Source: Spirochaetaceae bacterium (lineage in GTDB: Bacteria; Spirochaetota; Spirochaetia; Treponematales; Breznakiellaceae). Taken from it: DNA of 13,605 nt. Below the pieces are notes generated by a model that was given only the letters and a program-made list of their open reading frames with translations, searched no databases and was not told the DNA's origin. This document shows, one piece after another, positions 1 to 7,524 of the stretch. The DNA is taken from the NCBI GenBank assembly GCA_031265015.1, contig JAISDG010000025.1, positions 1 to 13,605 of the forward strand. The letters run 5' to 3'. A program made the translations under genes and the position numbers. How positions within the stretch are numbered: the stretch's first letter is position 1; every line of letters begins with the position of its first letter.

Positions 1-165
1 GTTCCGGAAAAGGACCCCGCGGCCTTGTGCGAAAAAATGGCCTTTTTTCTTGATCATCCGGAAAAACAACGGGAATTTGGCGAGGCCGGCTACCGTTTTG
101 CGGTTGAAAACTATGACAACGCACTTCTTGCAAAACGACTTGTTGACGAAGTGTATCTTTCATAA
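1..165 (+). CDS. Glycosyltransferase (GT4-like), 3' end only
   Basis: Frame 1 is open from the left edge to a TAA at 163-165 and encodes the last 54 residues of a protein that starts outside the window. The pattern (acidic/helical stretch with FFLDHPEKQREFGEAG, then a tyrosine-rich helix ending in a short basic-acidic tail) is what is usually seen at the C-terminus of GT-B fold family 4 glycosyltransferases, where the final helices read roughly 'L..dp..r..mG..gr..v...fs'. The catalytic domain is not visible, so acceptor and donor cannot be inferred. The gap to the next gene is only 14 nt and no promoter is visible in it, so the two genes are probably cotranscribed. A different GT-B family is possible. 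Confidence 0.6.
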   Translation, partial: VPEKDPAALCEKMAFFLDHPEKQREFGEAGYRFAVENYDNALLAKRLVDEVYLS

Positions 166-179
166 TGGGACTATCCTGA

Positions 180-1406
180 ATGTTATCCATATTGTATATT
201 GACCCCGGTACCGGAAGCGCGCTGTTTTCCATCGCCATCGGCGTTGCGGCGACTTTGTTCTTTGTTTTTCAGGCTCTCTGGATAAGGCTTAAAACTTTTA
301 TCCTGGGCGGAAAGGCCCTTAAAATTTCAAAACATTACCATGACTATGTTATTTACTGCGAAGGCAGACAGTATGTCAATGTTTTTAAGCCCGTTCTTGA
401 AGAATTTGAAAGCCGCGGCATTGAACTGCTGTACCTTACGGGCGCCGAAGACGATCCGGCCATGACCGCCGGTTATGTAAACATCAAATGCGAATATATC
501 GGAGAAGGCAACAGGGCTTTTGCCAGGCTTAATTTTCTTTCGGCGGGGATTGTGCTTATAACCACCCCCGGGCTGGATGTTTTTCAGTTAAGAAGATCAA
601 AAAACGTCAAACATTATATGCATATACTGCATGCCATCAGTGATTTTCCCGGATACACGCTTTTCGGGCATGATTATTTTGACTCGATTCTGCTCACCGC
701 GGATTACCAGAAAAACATGATCCGCAAGCTTGAGCGGATTAGAAATCTGCCCCAGAAACAGCTTATTGTAGCCGGGTGCACATATCTTGATGTTTTTGCG
801 GAAAAAATAAAGCAAATTCCCCAGGAAGAAAAAAAGTTTTTTACCGTACTGGTATCCCCGTCCTGGGGCGAATCCGCGTTGCTTTCCAGGTACGGCGAGC
901 GCCTGCTTGATCCTTTGGCAAAAACAGGCTGGCGTATAATTGTAAGACCCCATCCGCAGTCAAGACAGTCCGAAAAATCCCTGCTTGCAAAACTTCAGCA
1001 GAAATATGAAAATATTCCCGCCATCGAATGGAACTATGACAGTGAAAATATTTTTGTCCTGGCAAAATCCGATGTCATGATTTCGGATTTCTCGGGCATT
1101 ATTTTTGACTATATCGCGCTGTTTAACAAACCGGTAATATATGCAAACGAAAAAATTGATTTACGCCCATACAATACTTTTTTTCTTAACAAAGAAGACT
1201 ACTGGCCTTTAAACGCTTTAAAAAGATTCGGTATTGAACTAAAGGAGGAAAACTTTGAATTCCTGCGGGATATAATTACCCGCGCCGTAAAAGACAAAAC
1301 CATGAAAGAAGCCAGAAAGTGGACAAAGGATAACGCCTGGCAGCACCAGGGAGGATCCGGGAAAATCGTCGCTGATTACATGATTCAGGTAAAAGGGGGA
1401 TTATAG
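180..1406 (+). CDS. CDP-glycerol glycerophosphotransferase family protein, membrane-anchored (GPT-A)
   Basis: 408 aa. It should transfer glycerol phosphate (or a related polyol phosphate) from its CDP-activated form to a glycan or lipid acceptor at the cytoplasmic face of the inner membrane, as in the TagB/TagF (Glyphos_transf) family. Seen: an N-terminal YIDPGTGS motif (residues 6-13) followed by one hydrophobic segment (about 14-36); paired histidines in HYMHILH (145-151), where the family has its first catalytic His region; RPHPQS (256-261); and ISDFSGIIFDY (301-311), the characteristic nucleotide/acceptor-site signature. ATG 180 was chosen because it puts YIDPGTGS just after the start, exactly as in the paralogue at 12755. 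The upstream GGGA (167-170) is a weak Shine-Dalgarno. The next gene starts 1 nt after the stop and makes the likely CDP-polyol donor. Known TagF proteins are longer and peripheral; the TM anchor here is a variant. Substrate identity is inferred. Confidence 0.85.
   Translation: MLSILYIDPGTGSALFSIAIGVAATLFFVFQALWIRLKTFILGGKALKISKHYHDYVIYCEGRQYVNVFKPVLEEFESRGIELLYLTGAEDDPAMTAGYVNIKCEYIGEGNRAFARLNFLSAGIVLITTPGLDVFQLRRSKNVKHYMHILHAISDFPGYTLFGHDYFDSILLTADYQKNMIRKLERIRNLPQKQLIVAGCTYLDVFAEKIKQIPQEEKKFFTVLVSPSWGESALLSRYGERLLDPLAKTGWRIIVRPHPQSRQSEKSLLAKLQQKYENIPAIEWNYDSENIFVLAKSDVMISDFSGIIFDYIALFNKPVIYANEKIDLRPYNTFFLNKEDYWPLNALKRFGIELKEENFEFLRDIITRAVKDKTMKEARKWTKDNAWQHQGGSGKIVADYMIQVKGGL
1394..1400 (+). 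promoter_or_regulatory. Shine-Dalgarno of the tagD-like gene
   Basis: AGGGGGA lies inside the last codons of GPT-A, 7 nt upstream of ATG 1408 and 10 nt upstream of ATG 1411. This favours the first of the two tandem ATG codons and suggests translational coupling to GPT-A. Confidence 0.6.
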
Positions 1407-1407
1407 T

Positions 1408-1920
1408 ATGATGAAAACAATAGTAACATTTGGTGTTTTTGATTTGCTCCATCTTGGACATTTACGGTTGTTTGTAAATATAAAGAAAATGTGCGGCATT
1501 GAAAATAAACTTATTGTGGCCGTACAGGATTCCGCCTACATTTTAAAATACAAACCCGATGCCAAAATTGTCTACAGCAACGAAGAACGTTTGGAAATGA
1601 TACGAAGTCTTAAACCAGTTGACAGTACCATTATATATACCGATGTCGATGTAACAATAAAAACTGTTGATTTTGACATCTGGGCCAAGGGTCCGGATCA
1701 AATTCATTCCGGTTTTCAGAGGGCAATAGCATGGTGTAAAGAAAACAATAAAAAGGTGATTGAAATACCAAGAACCGCCGGTATATCCTCAACATTGTTA
1801 AAGTCCCATATTATTCCTTCCCGTTCCAAGGAGCGGAGTATCGTCATGCCGGATTTTATACCGGAACAAACCAATACAGCAGCAGATTTGAAAGCCCCTT
1901 CTCAAGGGGCCGGGTATTAA
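1408..1920 (+). CDS. tagD: Glycerol-3-phosphate cytidylyltransferase-like (TagD family)
   Basis: 170 aa. TagD-type enzymes make CDP-glycerol from CTP and sn-glycerol-3-phosphate. Seen: FGVFDLLHLGH (8-18) with the HxGH nucleotide-binding motif (H15, H18); the YSNEERLEMIRSLKPVD segment (56-72); WAKGPDQ (92-98), at the place of the usual 'GDDW'-type stretch; and RTAGISST (122-129), a slight variant of the RTxGISTT signature. It lies 1 nt after the glycerophosphotransferase gene, which supports a CDP-polyol donor role. AGGGGGA at 1394-1400 lies 7 nt before ATG 1408; ATG 1411 is an alternative. The family is usually about 130 aa. The last ~35 residues have no family counterpart, and the last ten or so are encoded by a palindromic repeat (1894-1925). 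The gene is AT-rich compared with everything to the right of 4711. Another cytidylyltransferase specificity (ribitol, ethanolamine or another polyol) cannot be excluded. Confidence 0.85.
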   Translation: MMKTIVTFGVFDLLHLGHLRLFVNIKKMCGIENKLIVAVQDSAYILKYKPDAKIVYSNEERLEMIRSLKPVDSTIIYTDVDVTIKTVDFDIWAKGPDQIHSGFQRAIAWCKENNKKVIEIPRTAGISSTLLKSHIIPSRSKERSIVMPDFIPEQTNTAADLKAPSQGAGY

Positions 1921-2001
1921 ACCCGTTTTTTAATGACTTTCCCCGCCCTGAAGGGCTCTGAAGGACGGGGTATCGCCGTTTCGACAGGGTATTAAACCCG
2001 T
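1894..2001. repeat. Cluster of palindromic, REP/IS605-end-like repeats
   Basis: Three inverted repeats are packed together. The first is 1894-1910: a perfect 7-bp stem GCCCCTT/AAGGGGC with a CTC loop. The second is 1911-1925: CGGGT-ATTAA-ACCCG. The third is 1941-1970: outer arms CCCCG/CGGGG plus a nested GCCC-TGAA-GGGC. The 15-mer GGGTATTAAACCCGT occurs twice, at 1912-1926 and 1987-2001, exactly 75 bp apart. Small GC-rich hairpins next to such short tags resemble REP elements and the subterminal hairpins of IS200/IS605-type elements. No TnpA or TnpB gene is present, so the link is inference. The cluster overlaps the end of the tagD-like gene and fills nearly the whole gap before the next gene. 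Confidence 0.65.
1911..1931 (+). terminator. Possible weak intrinsic terminator after the tagD-like gene
   Basis: A 5-bp GC-rich stem (CGGGT/ACCCG) with an ATTAA loop is followed directly by six T residues (1926-1931). The tagD-like stop codon lies in the loop. A second, stronger hairpin (1894-1910) sits immediately upstream and could help. The short stem makes full termination doubtful; partial attenuation before the large downstream gene is more likely. Confidence 0.35.
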
Positions 2002-2014
2002 AGACGGAATAAAC

Positions 2015-2022
2015 GGAAGGAA
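2015..2022 (+). promoter_or_regulatory. Ribosome binding site that sets the start of YidC-sulfatase A
   Basis: GGAAGGAA ends 4 nt before ATG 2027 (AGGA core 5 nt away) but only 1 nt before the in-frame GTG at 2024. ATG 2027 is therefore the better start. Confidence 0.65.
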
Positions 2023-2026
2023 AGTG

Positions 2027-4714
2027 ATGCTTGATTTTCTCTACAATATTATTATTTTTCCCCTTGAACAGGTAATTGAACTTGCCTATTTATTTGTTTT
2101 CCGTATATTTGACAATCCTTCAATTTCTATTTTCGGGGTCAGTATCGCGGTAAGTACTTTTACTTTGCCGATGTATTTTATGGCCGAAAAACACCAGCAG
2201 AACGAACGGGATATTCAAAACCGCATGAGGCCGGTTATTTCCAATATACGGGCCGTATTTTCGGGGGATAAACGTTTTATGATTCTGTCTACCTATTACA
2301 GGCAGAATAACTATCACCCGATTTACGCGCTGCGTACCTCGTTAAGCCTTTTTATCCAGATACCGTTTTTTATTGCGGCATTTCGTTTTCTTTCCCGCCT
2401 GGATCTGTTACACTCCGTCCCCTTCCTTTTTATAAAAGATCTTGGAGCTCCGGACAGGCTTTTTACTATCGGCAGTCTGACGATTAATGTTCTTCCCATA
2501 CTTATGACCATAATCAACGGTATATCAGGAACCATTTACACAAAGGGATTCAGGCCTATTGAAAAAATTCAGCTCTACGGCATGGCTTTGGTGTTCCTGG
2601 TACTTCTGTATAATTCTCCCGCCGGGTTGGTTTTATATTGGACAAGCAACAATTTATTCAGCCTGGTAAAAAACATCCTGCAAAAAGCAAAAAATTCAAA
2701 AAGAATTATTTATATTGTTTTATTGCCGCCCTGCCTTGCGTTAACGGTATTTTTGATTTTTGTTCACCGGGGGGCTTTAACCAAGCGGTTGCTTGTCGCT
2801 TTTGGCTGCCTGATAATTATTTTTTTACCATTTATACTAAAACTGTTCGGTTTAATCAAAAATAAAATAAAAACAGCCGTAGATTTACCAAAAACGGTTT
2901 TGTATCAAAACCGAACCTTTATTTTATCGGTTCTTATCCTGCTTGTCTGCGCCGGCCTTACCGTTCCTTCCACGGTAATAGCTTCCTCTGTAGCCGAATT
3001 TTCATTTCTTGGCAGCTACGATTCTCCTTTACATTATGTCCTTGTTACATTTTTCCAATCCGTTGGTTTTTTCGGCTTTTGGTCGCTCTCACTTTTCTTT
3101 CTTTTTTCAACACGGGTCAGGCATGGATTGACAATGGCATTTTCTGTTTTTTGCTTTACCGCGCTCATAAATACGTTTATTTTCCAGGCAAATTACGGGT
3201 TTCTTACCCAAAACCTTCATTTTTCAGATTCTTTACAGTCGCCGGACATCGTAAATACCCTGAATATCATAACCCTTATTCTGGCAGCGTGTCTGGTTCT
3301 GACGTTACTTTTTACCCGGAAACGGCGCTTTTTCTTCTTTCTCCAAAGTATTCTTTTAATCACTGTTTTTGGCATAGGCATGAGAAATGTCATAAAGATT
3401 GCCGCCGGTTTTTCGGAGCTCTCGCAAAACCCAAATGAGAATAACACGGGAGAACTAACAGAGCTTACCAAGATTTATTCGCTTTCAAAAACCGGAAAAA
3501 ATGTTGTCATCATAATGCTTGACAGGGCTATTTCCGGATATGTGCCGTATATTTTTGAGGAAAAACCCGATTTGCTAAAATCTTTTGAAGGGTTCACCTA
3601 TTATCCCAATTCTATTTCCTTCGGGGGACATACCGTTTTCGGTGCTCCCGGCCTCTTTGGCGGCTATTATTATACTCCCACCGAGATTCAAAAACGTTCC
3701 GGCGAATTACTTATCAGCAAATATAATGATTCTATGCGCGTTTTGCCAAGGCTTTTCTCGGAAAACAGCTTTACCGTTACAGTAAGCGATCAGCCGAATA
3801 TTAAAAACGAAATATATTCGGAGTATCCGGATATAAACATACAAAACGTTAAAGGAAAATACACGTACCATTTTTTATCACGCCATAAAGACCTACAGGA
3901 TTTTGAGTATAGTGAAGTTCTACACCCCCAGTTGATACGGTTTTCTTTTTTTGAATTTTCCCCCTTGATTTTTAGGGAGTTTATTTACGATGACGGAAAA
4001 TACTTAAATGTAAATTTTAGGCAGTCTGTTTTGATGACCACCATTGACAGGTACGCTTCCCTCGATTTTTTACCGGAAATCACGGATGTTACGGAAAAAA
4101 ACGGGAACTTCTGCGTCATTTTTGATAATATCCTTACCCACGAACCCGCTTTCTTTCAGGCCCCCGGTTACATTCCGGTTTTTGACGTTACCGACAAGGG
4201 GAGCGGATCATTCTCCGAAGAAAGTCATTACCATGTCAATATGGCCGCATTTCTTCTTCTCGGAAAATGGTTTTCTTATCTTAAGCAGAATGAAGTATAT
4301 GACAACACACGGATAATTATTGTTTCGGATCATGGTTTAGATTTAGATATTCACAGTTCGTTTCCAAACAATATACAGCTTCCAAATGGTGATGAACTGG
4401 AATTCTACAATGCGTTATTGATGGTAAAAGATTTCAATGCGGGAGAAAATTTACAAACCGATTATCAATTTATGACCAACGCCGACGTGCCGTTTCTGGC
4501 CGCAGACGGGATACTGGAAAACCCCAAAGACCCATTTACCGGAAAGGACCTAAAACCGCAAAAAGAAGGGGGAGTTACAATAACAACCTCCCATATCTGG
4601 GATAATGATAAACAGGGGAAATTTACCTATGCGATAAAAAAAGATGAATGGCTTCATGTTCATGATGATATTTTTAAACCTGAAAACTGGACCAAAATTA
4701 CAAAACAGTACTAA
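2027..4714 (+). CDS. YidC/Oxa1-like domain fused to sulfatase/LTA-synthase-type phosphotransferase (copy A)
   Basis: 895 aa inner-membrane protein. Residues 1-220 are YidC/Oxa1-like: TM about 33-53, a charged cytoplasmic hairpin (54-103, with IRAVFSGDKRFMILSTYYRQ), LFIQIPFFIAAFRFLS (108-123) and LLYNSPAGLVLYWTSNN (193-209), a hallmark of the family. Residues 226-455 hold about seven further hydrophobic segments. Residues 490-830 form an extracytoplasmic alkaline-phosphatase-superfamily domain: NVVIIMLDR (D499, metal), GGHTVFGAPGLFGG (T536, probable nucleophile), LTHEP (H705) and IIIVSDHG (D768, H769, metal). The likely role, by inference, is transfer or hydrolysis of a polyol-phosphate, phospho- or sulfo-group on a lipid-linked polymer. 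The groove Arg that true YidC carries before the TM2 proline is Ser43, so canonical insertase activity is doubtful. The gene lies 106 nt after the tagD-like gene and overlaps its convergent paralogue by 4 nt. Domain calls are confident; the reaction is not known. Confidence 0.85.
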   Translation: MLDFLYNIIIFPLEQVIELAYLFVFRIFDNPSISIFGVSIAVSTFTLPMYFMAEKHQQNERDIQNRMRPVISNIRAVFSGDKRFMILSTYYRQNNYHPIYALRTSLSLFIQIPFFIAAFRFLSRLDLLHSVPFLFIKDLGAPDRLFTIGSLTINVLPILMTIINGISGTIYTKGFRPIEKIQLYGMALVFLVLLYNSPAGLVLYWTSNNLFSLVKNILQKAKNSKRIIYIVLLPPCLALTVFLIFVHRGALTKRLLVAFGCLIIIFLPFILKLFGLIKNKIKTAVDLPKTVLYQNRTFILSVLILLVCAGLTVPSTVIASSVAEFSFLGSYDSPLHYVLVTFFQSVGFFGFWSLSLFFLFSTRVRHGLTMAFSVFCFTALINTFIFQANYGFLTQNLHFSDSLQSPDIVNTLNIITLILAACLVLTLLFTRKRRFFFFLQSILLITVFGIGMRNVIKIAAGFSELSQNPNENNTGELTELTKIYSLSKTGKNVVIIMLDRAISGYVPYIFEEKPDLLKSFEGFTYYPNSISFGGHTVFGAPGLFGGYYYTPTEIQKRSGELLISKYNDSMRVLPRLFSENSFTVTVSDQPNIKNEIYSEYPDINIQNVKGKYTYHFLSRHKDLQDFEYSEVLHPQLIRFSFFEFSPLIFREFIYDDGKYLNVNFRQSVLMTTIDRYASLDFLPEITDVTEKNGNFCVIFDNILTHEPAFFQAPGYIPVFDVTDKGSGSFSEESHYHVNMAAFLLLGKWFSYLKQNEVYDNTRIIIVSDHGLDLDIHSSFPNNIQLPNGDELEFYNALLMVKDFNAGENLQTDYQFMTNADVPFLAADGILENPKDPFTGKDLKPQKEGGVTITTSHIWDNDKQGKFTYAIKKDEWLHVHDDIFKPENWTKITKQY

Positions 4715-7524
4715 TCCCGCTCCCACTTCCCCCAGCTTTCCTTTCTAAACAGTTCCTTTCCTTTTAATTCCCGCCTTCCCTCCAGATTAAACTGATACGG
4801 CCCGTGCCGGAGCGGCTGGGACGAAGCTTCGTCTACCGCCACCAGGGGTCTGTTTCTTTCCGCCAATCCTTCCGGTTCTTTCCCGCCGCCTGTTTCCGTT
4901 AATCCTTCCGTTCTTTCCCCGTCCGTTTCCGTTCCGCTTTCCTCCTTAACCGCTGCCGCCGGGATACCGCCGTCTTCCGGGCCGGGGCCCAAAAGACCGG
5001 CGGCGGCCAGGGCCGGGGTGTCGGCGTGGGTCATTAATTCCTTCGAAATTTCTATTACGCCGCGGGAATCAAAATCTTTTACGAGGAGAATCGGGTTATG
5101 CCCTTCCATTTCGCTGAATTCGATGCCGCCGCTGTGGTAGTTCCCTCCATGATCGGAGACGACGATTATTCTGGTATTGTCATATACGCCCTGTTGTTTC
5201 AGGTAAGCGAGCCATTTAACAAACTGTTTCATGGCGGACATAAACGTATACATGTATTCGGCATTGTTTTCCGAACCGTAAAGCGCTGTTTCCGGTTCGT
5301 CAAACAAAACGGCCTCCGGCTGAGGGAACAGCCGCGCGTTGTAAGCGCCCGATTCATGGGTAACGGCGTTCATAAAGATGTTAAGGGTTCCGGTATTTGA
5401 ATCGACAGGGCACAGTTCCGGCAGATAATAGAGGGCGGAAAACTCCGCCACCGCCCTGCCGTAGCTGTTATACGCCGCTTCCTTCCACCACTGGCCCTTG
5501 TAATGGATGCCGTAACGCAGCGCCGGCGGGGAAGAGCGGAAGAGCCCGTAGCGGAAAAGGATATCAAAATCAAAGGTATCTATCGCTTTTTCTTCCGCGT
5601 CGGGGAATTCCGCCCTAAAGCGGTCCGACAGTTTACCGGAAAGCACCCCGGCGGTAACATTCGGCAGATCCAAAAAAACCGAAATATCCGGAACCGACTG
5701 CATGTTTGCAATGACCGGATCGGTGATGGACACCCGGTACCCTGCTTTTCCGAAAAGACGGGGAAGGGCCGTCAGCGCCTCATTTACCTTGTCAACCAGC
5801 AATTCATCTTTCCGGCTGTTAATTGCCGCCGGCGTATATTCATAGCCCCCCAGCATGGCGGGAACTCCGGTTACCGTACAGCTTCCGAAAGAAAGGGTGT
5901 TGGGATAAAAGACAAAGCCGTCAAGCTGCTCCTGTAAATCCGGCATATACGCCAGCGCGCCGGTCATGGCGGTTCCCTGGGCCCGGTCAAAAAACACAAT
6001 AAAGACATTGCGTTCCGACGCGGACAGGGGAAAAACCGCGGGAAAACCGGAGGCCGCGGAGGCCGGATCGGGAATTCCGGCGGATGTCTGGGTCCGGAGC
6101 CGTGACAAAGCGCCGGACTGCCGGACCAGGGAAACCATGTTCACGGCTCCCAATACCAGCAGCGCGGCGGCGGCGGCCTGAAAAAAAGCGGCCAAAAGCC
6201 GGTCCTTTCCCGTTACGATAAACACCGCCGCCAGCAGTATCGAGGCCAGCGGAACGGCTATGCTTACCCAAAGGGGAAAGGCATGGAGAAGCCGCCCGGT
6301 ATCGTCAAGCCTGAAATTCCGGTCCATGACGCCATAGGACGCGGACAGGGCAAAATAGGAGATAAGACAGCTTACCGTCAGGGCTCCGGCCCCCGCGGCC
6401 AGGACCCTGCGAACACCGGAGGGCGCGAGAGCCCTCACAAAAAGGGGGATCATCACGAGAAAGGCAAAACCCTGGAGCATGGTCCGCAGGATAAAAACCA
6501 AAGGTTTTTCAAAATCAGCAGCCGAGGCCGAAAGAACCTGGGAGGGATTAAGAAAGCCTATCAGCAGAAAAAGAACCGCCAAGGAAGAAACATAGAGAGC
6601 GGTCATGTCGCCGCTTTTTGCGGTCAAACGGACCGGTTCGTTTCCCGCCGCGCTGAGGGGCCTCCCGCCCAAGAGCCGCAGCAAACCGCGCCAGATAAAA
6701 GGGACGGCTATGAGAATCAGCGCTATTCCGGTAAAAAGCATGCGGTACCGTTCTACGCTCGCCCGGCCGGACCAAATCAAAAAAAGAAAAACCGCCGCAA
6801 AAAAAGCAACGGCAAAATGCAGGGCCCTTCCGGGTTTTTTGAGCCCCGCCTGGGCGGCGTTCTTAGCCAGGGAATAGACATTGTTCATGGTCCAGTAAAG
6901 GACAAGGCCCGAGGGGGAATTGTAAAGGAGAACAAGAAAAACAAGGGCCATGGCAAAAAACTGGATCCGTTCCCGTTTTTCCATATCCCTTGCATAGATA
7001 AGGGAAGAGGCCAGGTTTACGGCGGTCATCAGTATGGGCATAATGTTGATAACGAGTATTCCCGCCCGGGGAAGGGTTAGCCGCAGCAATCCGTCGGGCA
7101 CGCTGAGATTCTTAAGAAAAAGAAAAGAAACCCCCGAAAGCATGGCGGTACGGGAAAGAAACTGGTAGGCGGCGATAAAAAAGGGAATTTGCAGCAAGAG
7201 GCCTATGCTTGCTTTAAGCACAAACACCGGGGAATAGCCCATCTGCCGGTTATAGGTGTTCAGGATCATCTGCCGCTCGTCGCCTTTAAATACCGCCCGG
7301 ATATCCGCAATCTTTTTTTTCATCCGCCTTTGAAGATTCCGTTCTTCTTTCTGCCAGCGGTCGGCAATAAGATACACGGGAAGTGAAAAGGTATTAACCA
7401 CAACGCTTAAAAAAATCACCGAAGGACCGGGGGCGTCAAAGATGCGGTTAAACAGCACAAAGAGGAATTCCAGGATCAAACGGACGGGCCAGATAAAAAG
7501 GGTATACAGCGTTTCTCCTGTCAT
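4711..7524 (-). CDS. YidC/Oxa1-like domain fused to sulfatase/LTA-synthase-type phosphotransferase (copy B)
   Basis: 937 aa paralogue of the 2027-4714 protein with the same domain order. YidC-like part 1-225: IADIRAVFKGDERQMILNTY (72-91), LLLQIPFFIAAYQFLS (109-124) and LLYNSPSGLVLYWTMNN (199-215). The polytopic middle runs from about 235 to 465. The extracytoplasmic catalytic part is about 505-845: NVFIVFFDRAQG (D513), CTVTGVPAMLGGYEYTP (T550), VTHES (H723) and VVSDHGG (D791, H792). The groove arginine position is Asn44. Unlike copy A, it has a Glu/Gly/Thr-rich insertion (about 848-890) encoded in part by a short tandem repeat (4865-4933), before a tail that again resembles copy A (the HGPYQFNLEGRRELKG region). 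ATG 7524 overlaps the stop of the upstream GT4 gene as ATGA, so translation is probably coupled. The gene is strongly GC-rich compared with copy A. Its role is inferred to match copy A, perhaps with a different substrate. Confidence 0.85.
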   Translation of the reverse strand: MTGETLYTLFIWPVRLILEFLFVLFNRIFDAPGPSVIFLSVVVNTFSLPVYLIADRWQKEERNLQRRMKKKIADIRAVFKGDERQMILNTYNRQMGYSPVFVLKASIGLLLQIPFFIAAYQFLSRTAMLSGVSFLFLKNLSVPDGLLRLTLPRAGILVINIMPILMTAVNLASSLIYARDMEKRERIQFFAMALVFLVLLYNSPSGLVLYWTMNNVYSLAKNAAQAGLKKPGRALHFAVAFFAAVFLFLIWSGRASVERYRMLFTGIALILIAVPFIWRGLLRLLGGRPLSAAGNEPVRLTAKSGDMTALYVSSLAVLFLLIGFLNPSQVLSASAADFEKPLVFILRTMLQGFAFLVMIPLFVRALAPSGVRRVLAAGAGALTVSCLISYFALSASYGVMDRNFRLDDTGRLLHAFPLWVSIAVPLASILLAAVFIVTGKDRLLAAFFQAAAAALLVLGAVNMVSLVRQSGALSRLRTQTSAGIPDPASAASGFPAVFPLSASERNVFIVFFDRAQGTAMTGALAYMPDLQEQLDGFVFYPNTLSFGSCTVTGVPAMLGGYEYTPAAINSRKDELLVDKVNEALTALPRLFGKAGYRVSITDPVIANMQSVPDISVFLDLPNVTAGVLSGKLSDRFRAEFPDAEEKAIDTFDFDILFRYGLFRSSPPALRYGIHYKGQWWKEAAYNSYGRAVAEFSALYYLPELCPVDSNTGTLNIFMNAVTHESGAYNARLFPQPEAVLFDEPETALYGSENNAEYMYTFMSAMKQFVKWLAYLKQQGVYDNTRIIVVSDHGGNYHSGGIEFSEMEGHNPILLVKDFDSRGVIEISKELMTHADTPALAAAGLLGPGPEDGGIPAAAVKEESGTETDGERTEGLTETGGGKEPEGLAERNRPLVAVDEASSQPLRHGPYQFNLEGRRELKGKELFRKESWGKWERD
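4865..4933. repeat. Imperfect tandem duplication in the tail of YidC-sulfatase B
   Basis: Two adjacent units, 4865-4900 (36 bp) and 4901-4933 (33 bp), both begin AATCCTTCCG and end GTTTCCGTT. On the minus strand they encode two degenerate repeats, TETDGERTEGL and TETGGGKEPEGL. They lie in a hydrophilic, low-complexity insertion that copy A lacks. Because the units differ by 3 bp, the reading frame is kept. Confidence 0.7.

Noticed and set aside
1894..2001. CRISPR-like array
   Set aside because: Only two copies of a 15-mer, no regular spacers, and no cas gene; it is a palindromic repeat cluster.
1971..2014. Possible promoter directly upstream of YidC-sulfatase A
   Set aside because: TATTAA (1990-1995) could be a -10, but it is part of the repeated 15-mer and no convincing -35 is found at the right distance.
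5503..5937. 144-codon plus-strand open frame
   Set aside because: Antisense to the sulfatase-like domain of copy B; basic, no recognisable domain or ribosome binding site.
6283..7080. 265-codon plus-strand open frame
   Set aside because: It is antisense to the YidC-like and TM part of copy B, is rich in Lys/Gly/Gln/Arg with no recognisable motif, and is explained by the codon bias of the GC-rich gene on the other strand.
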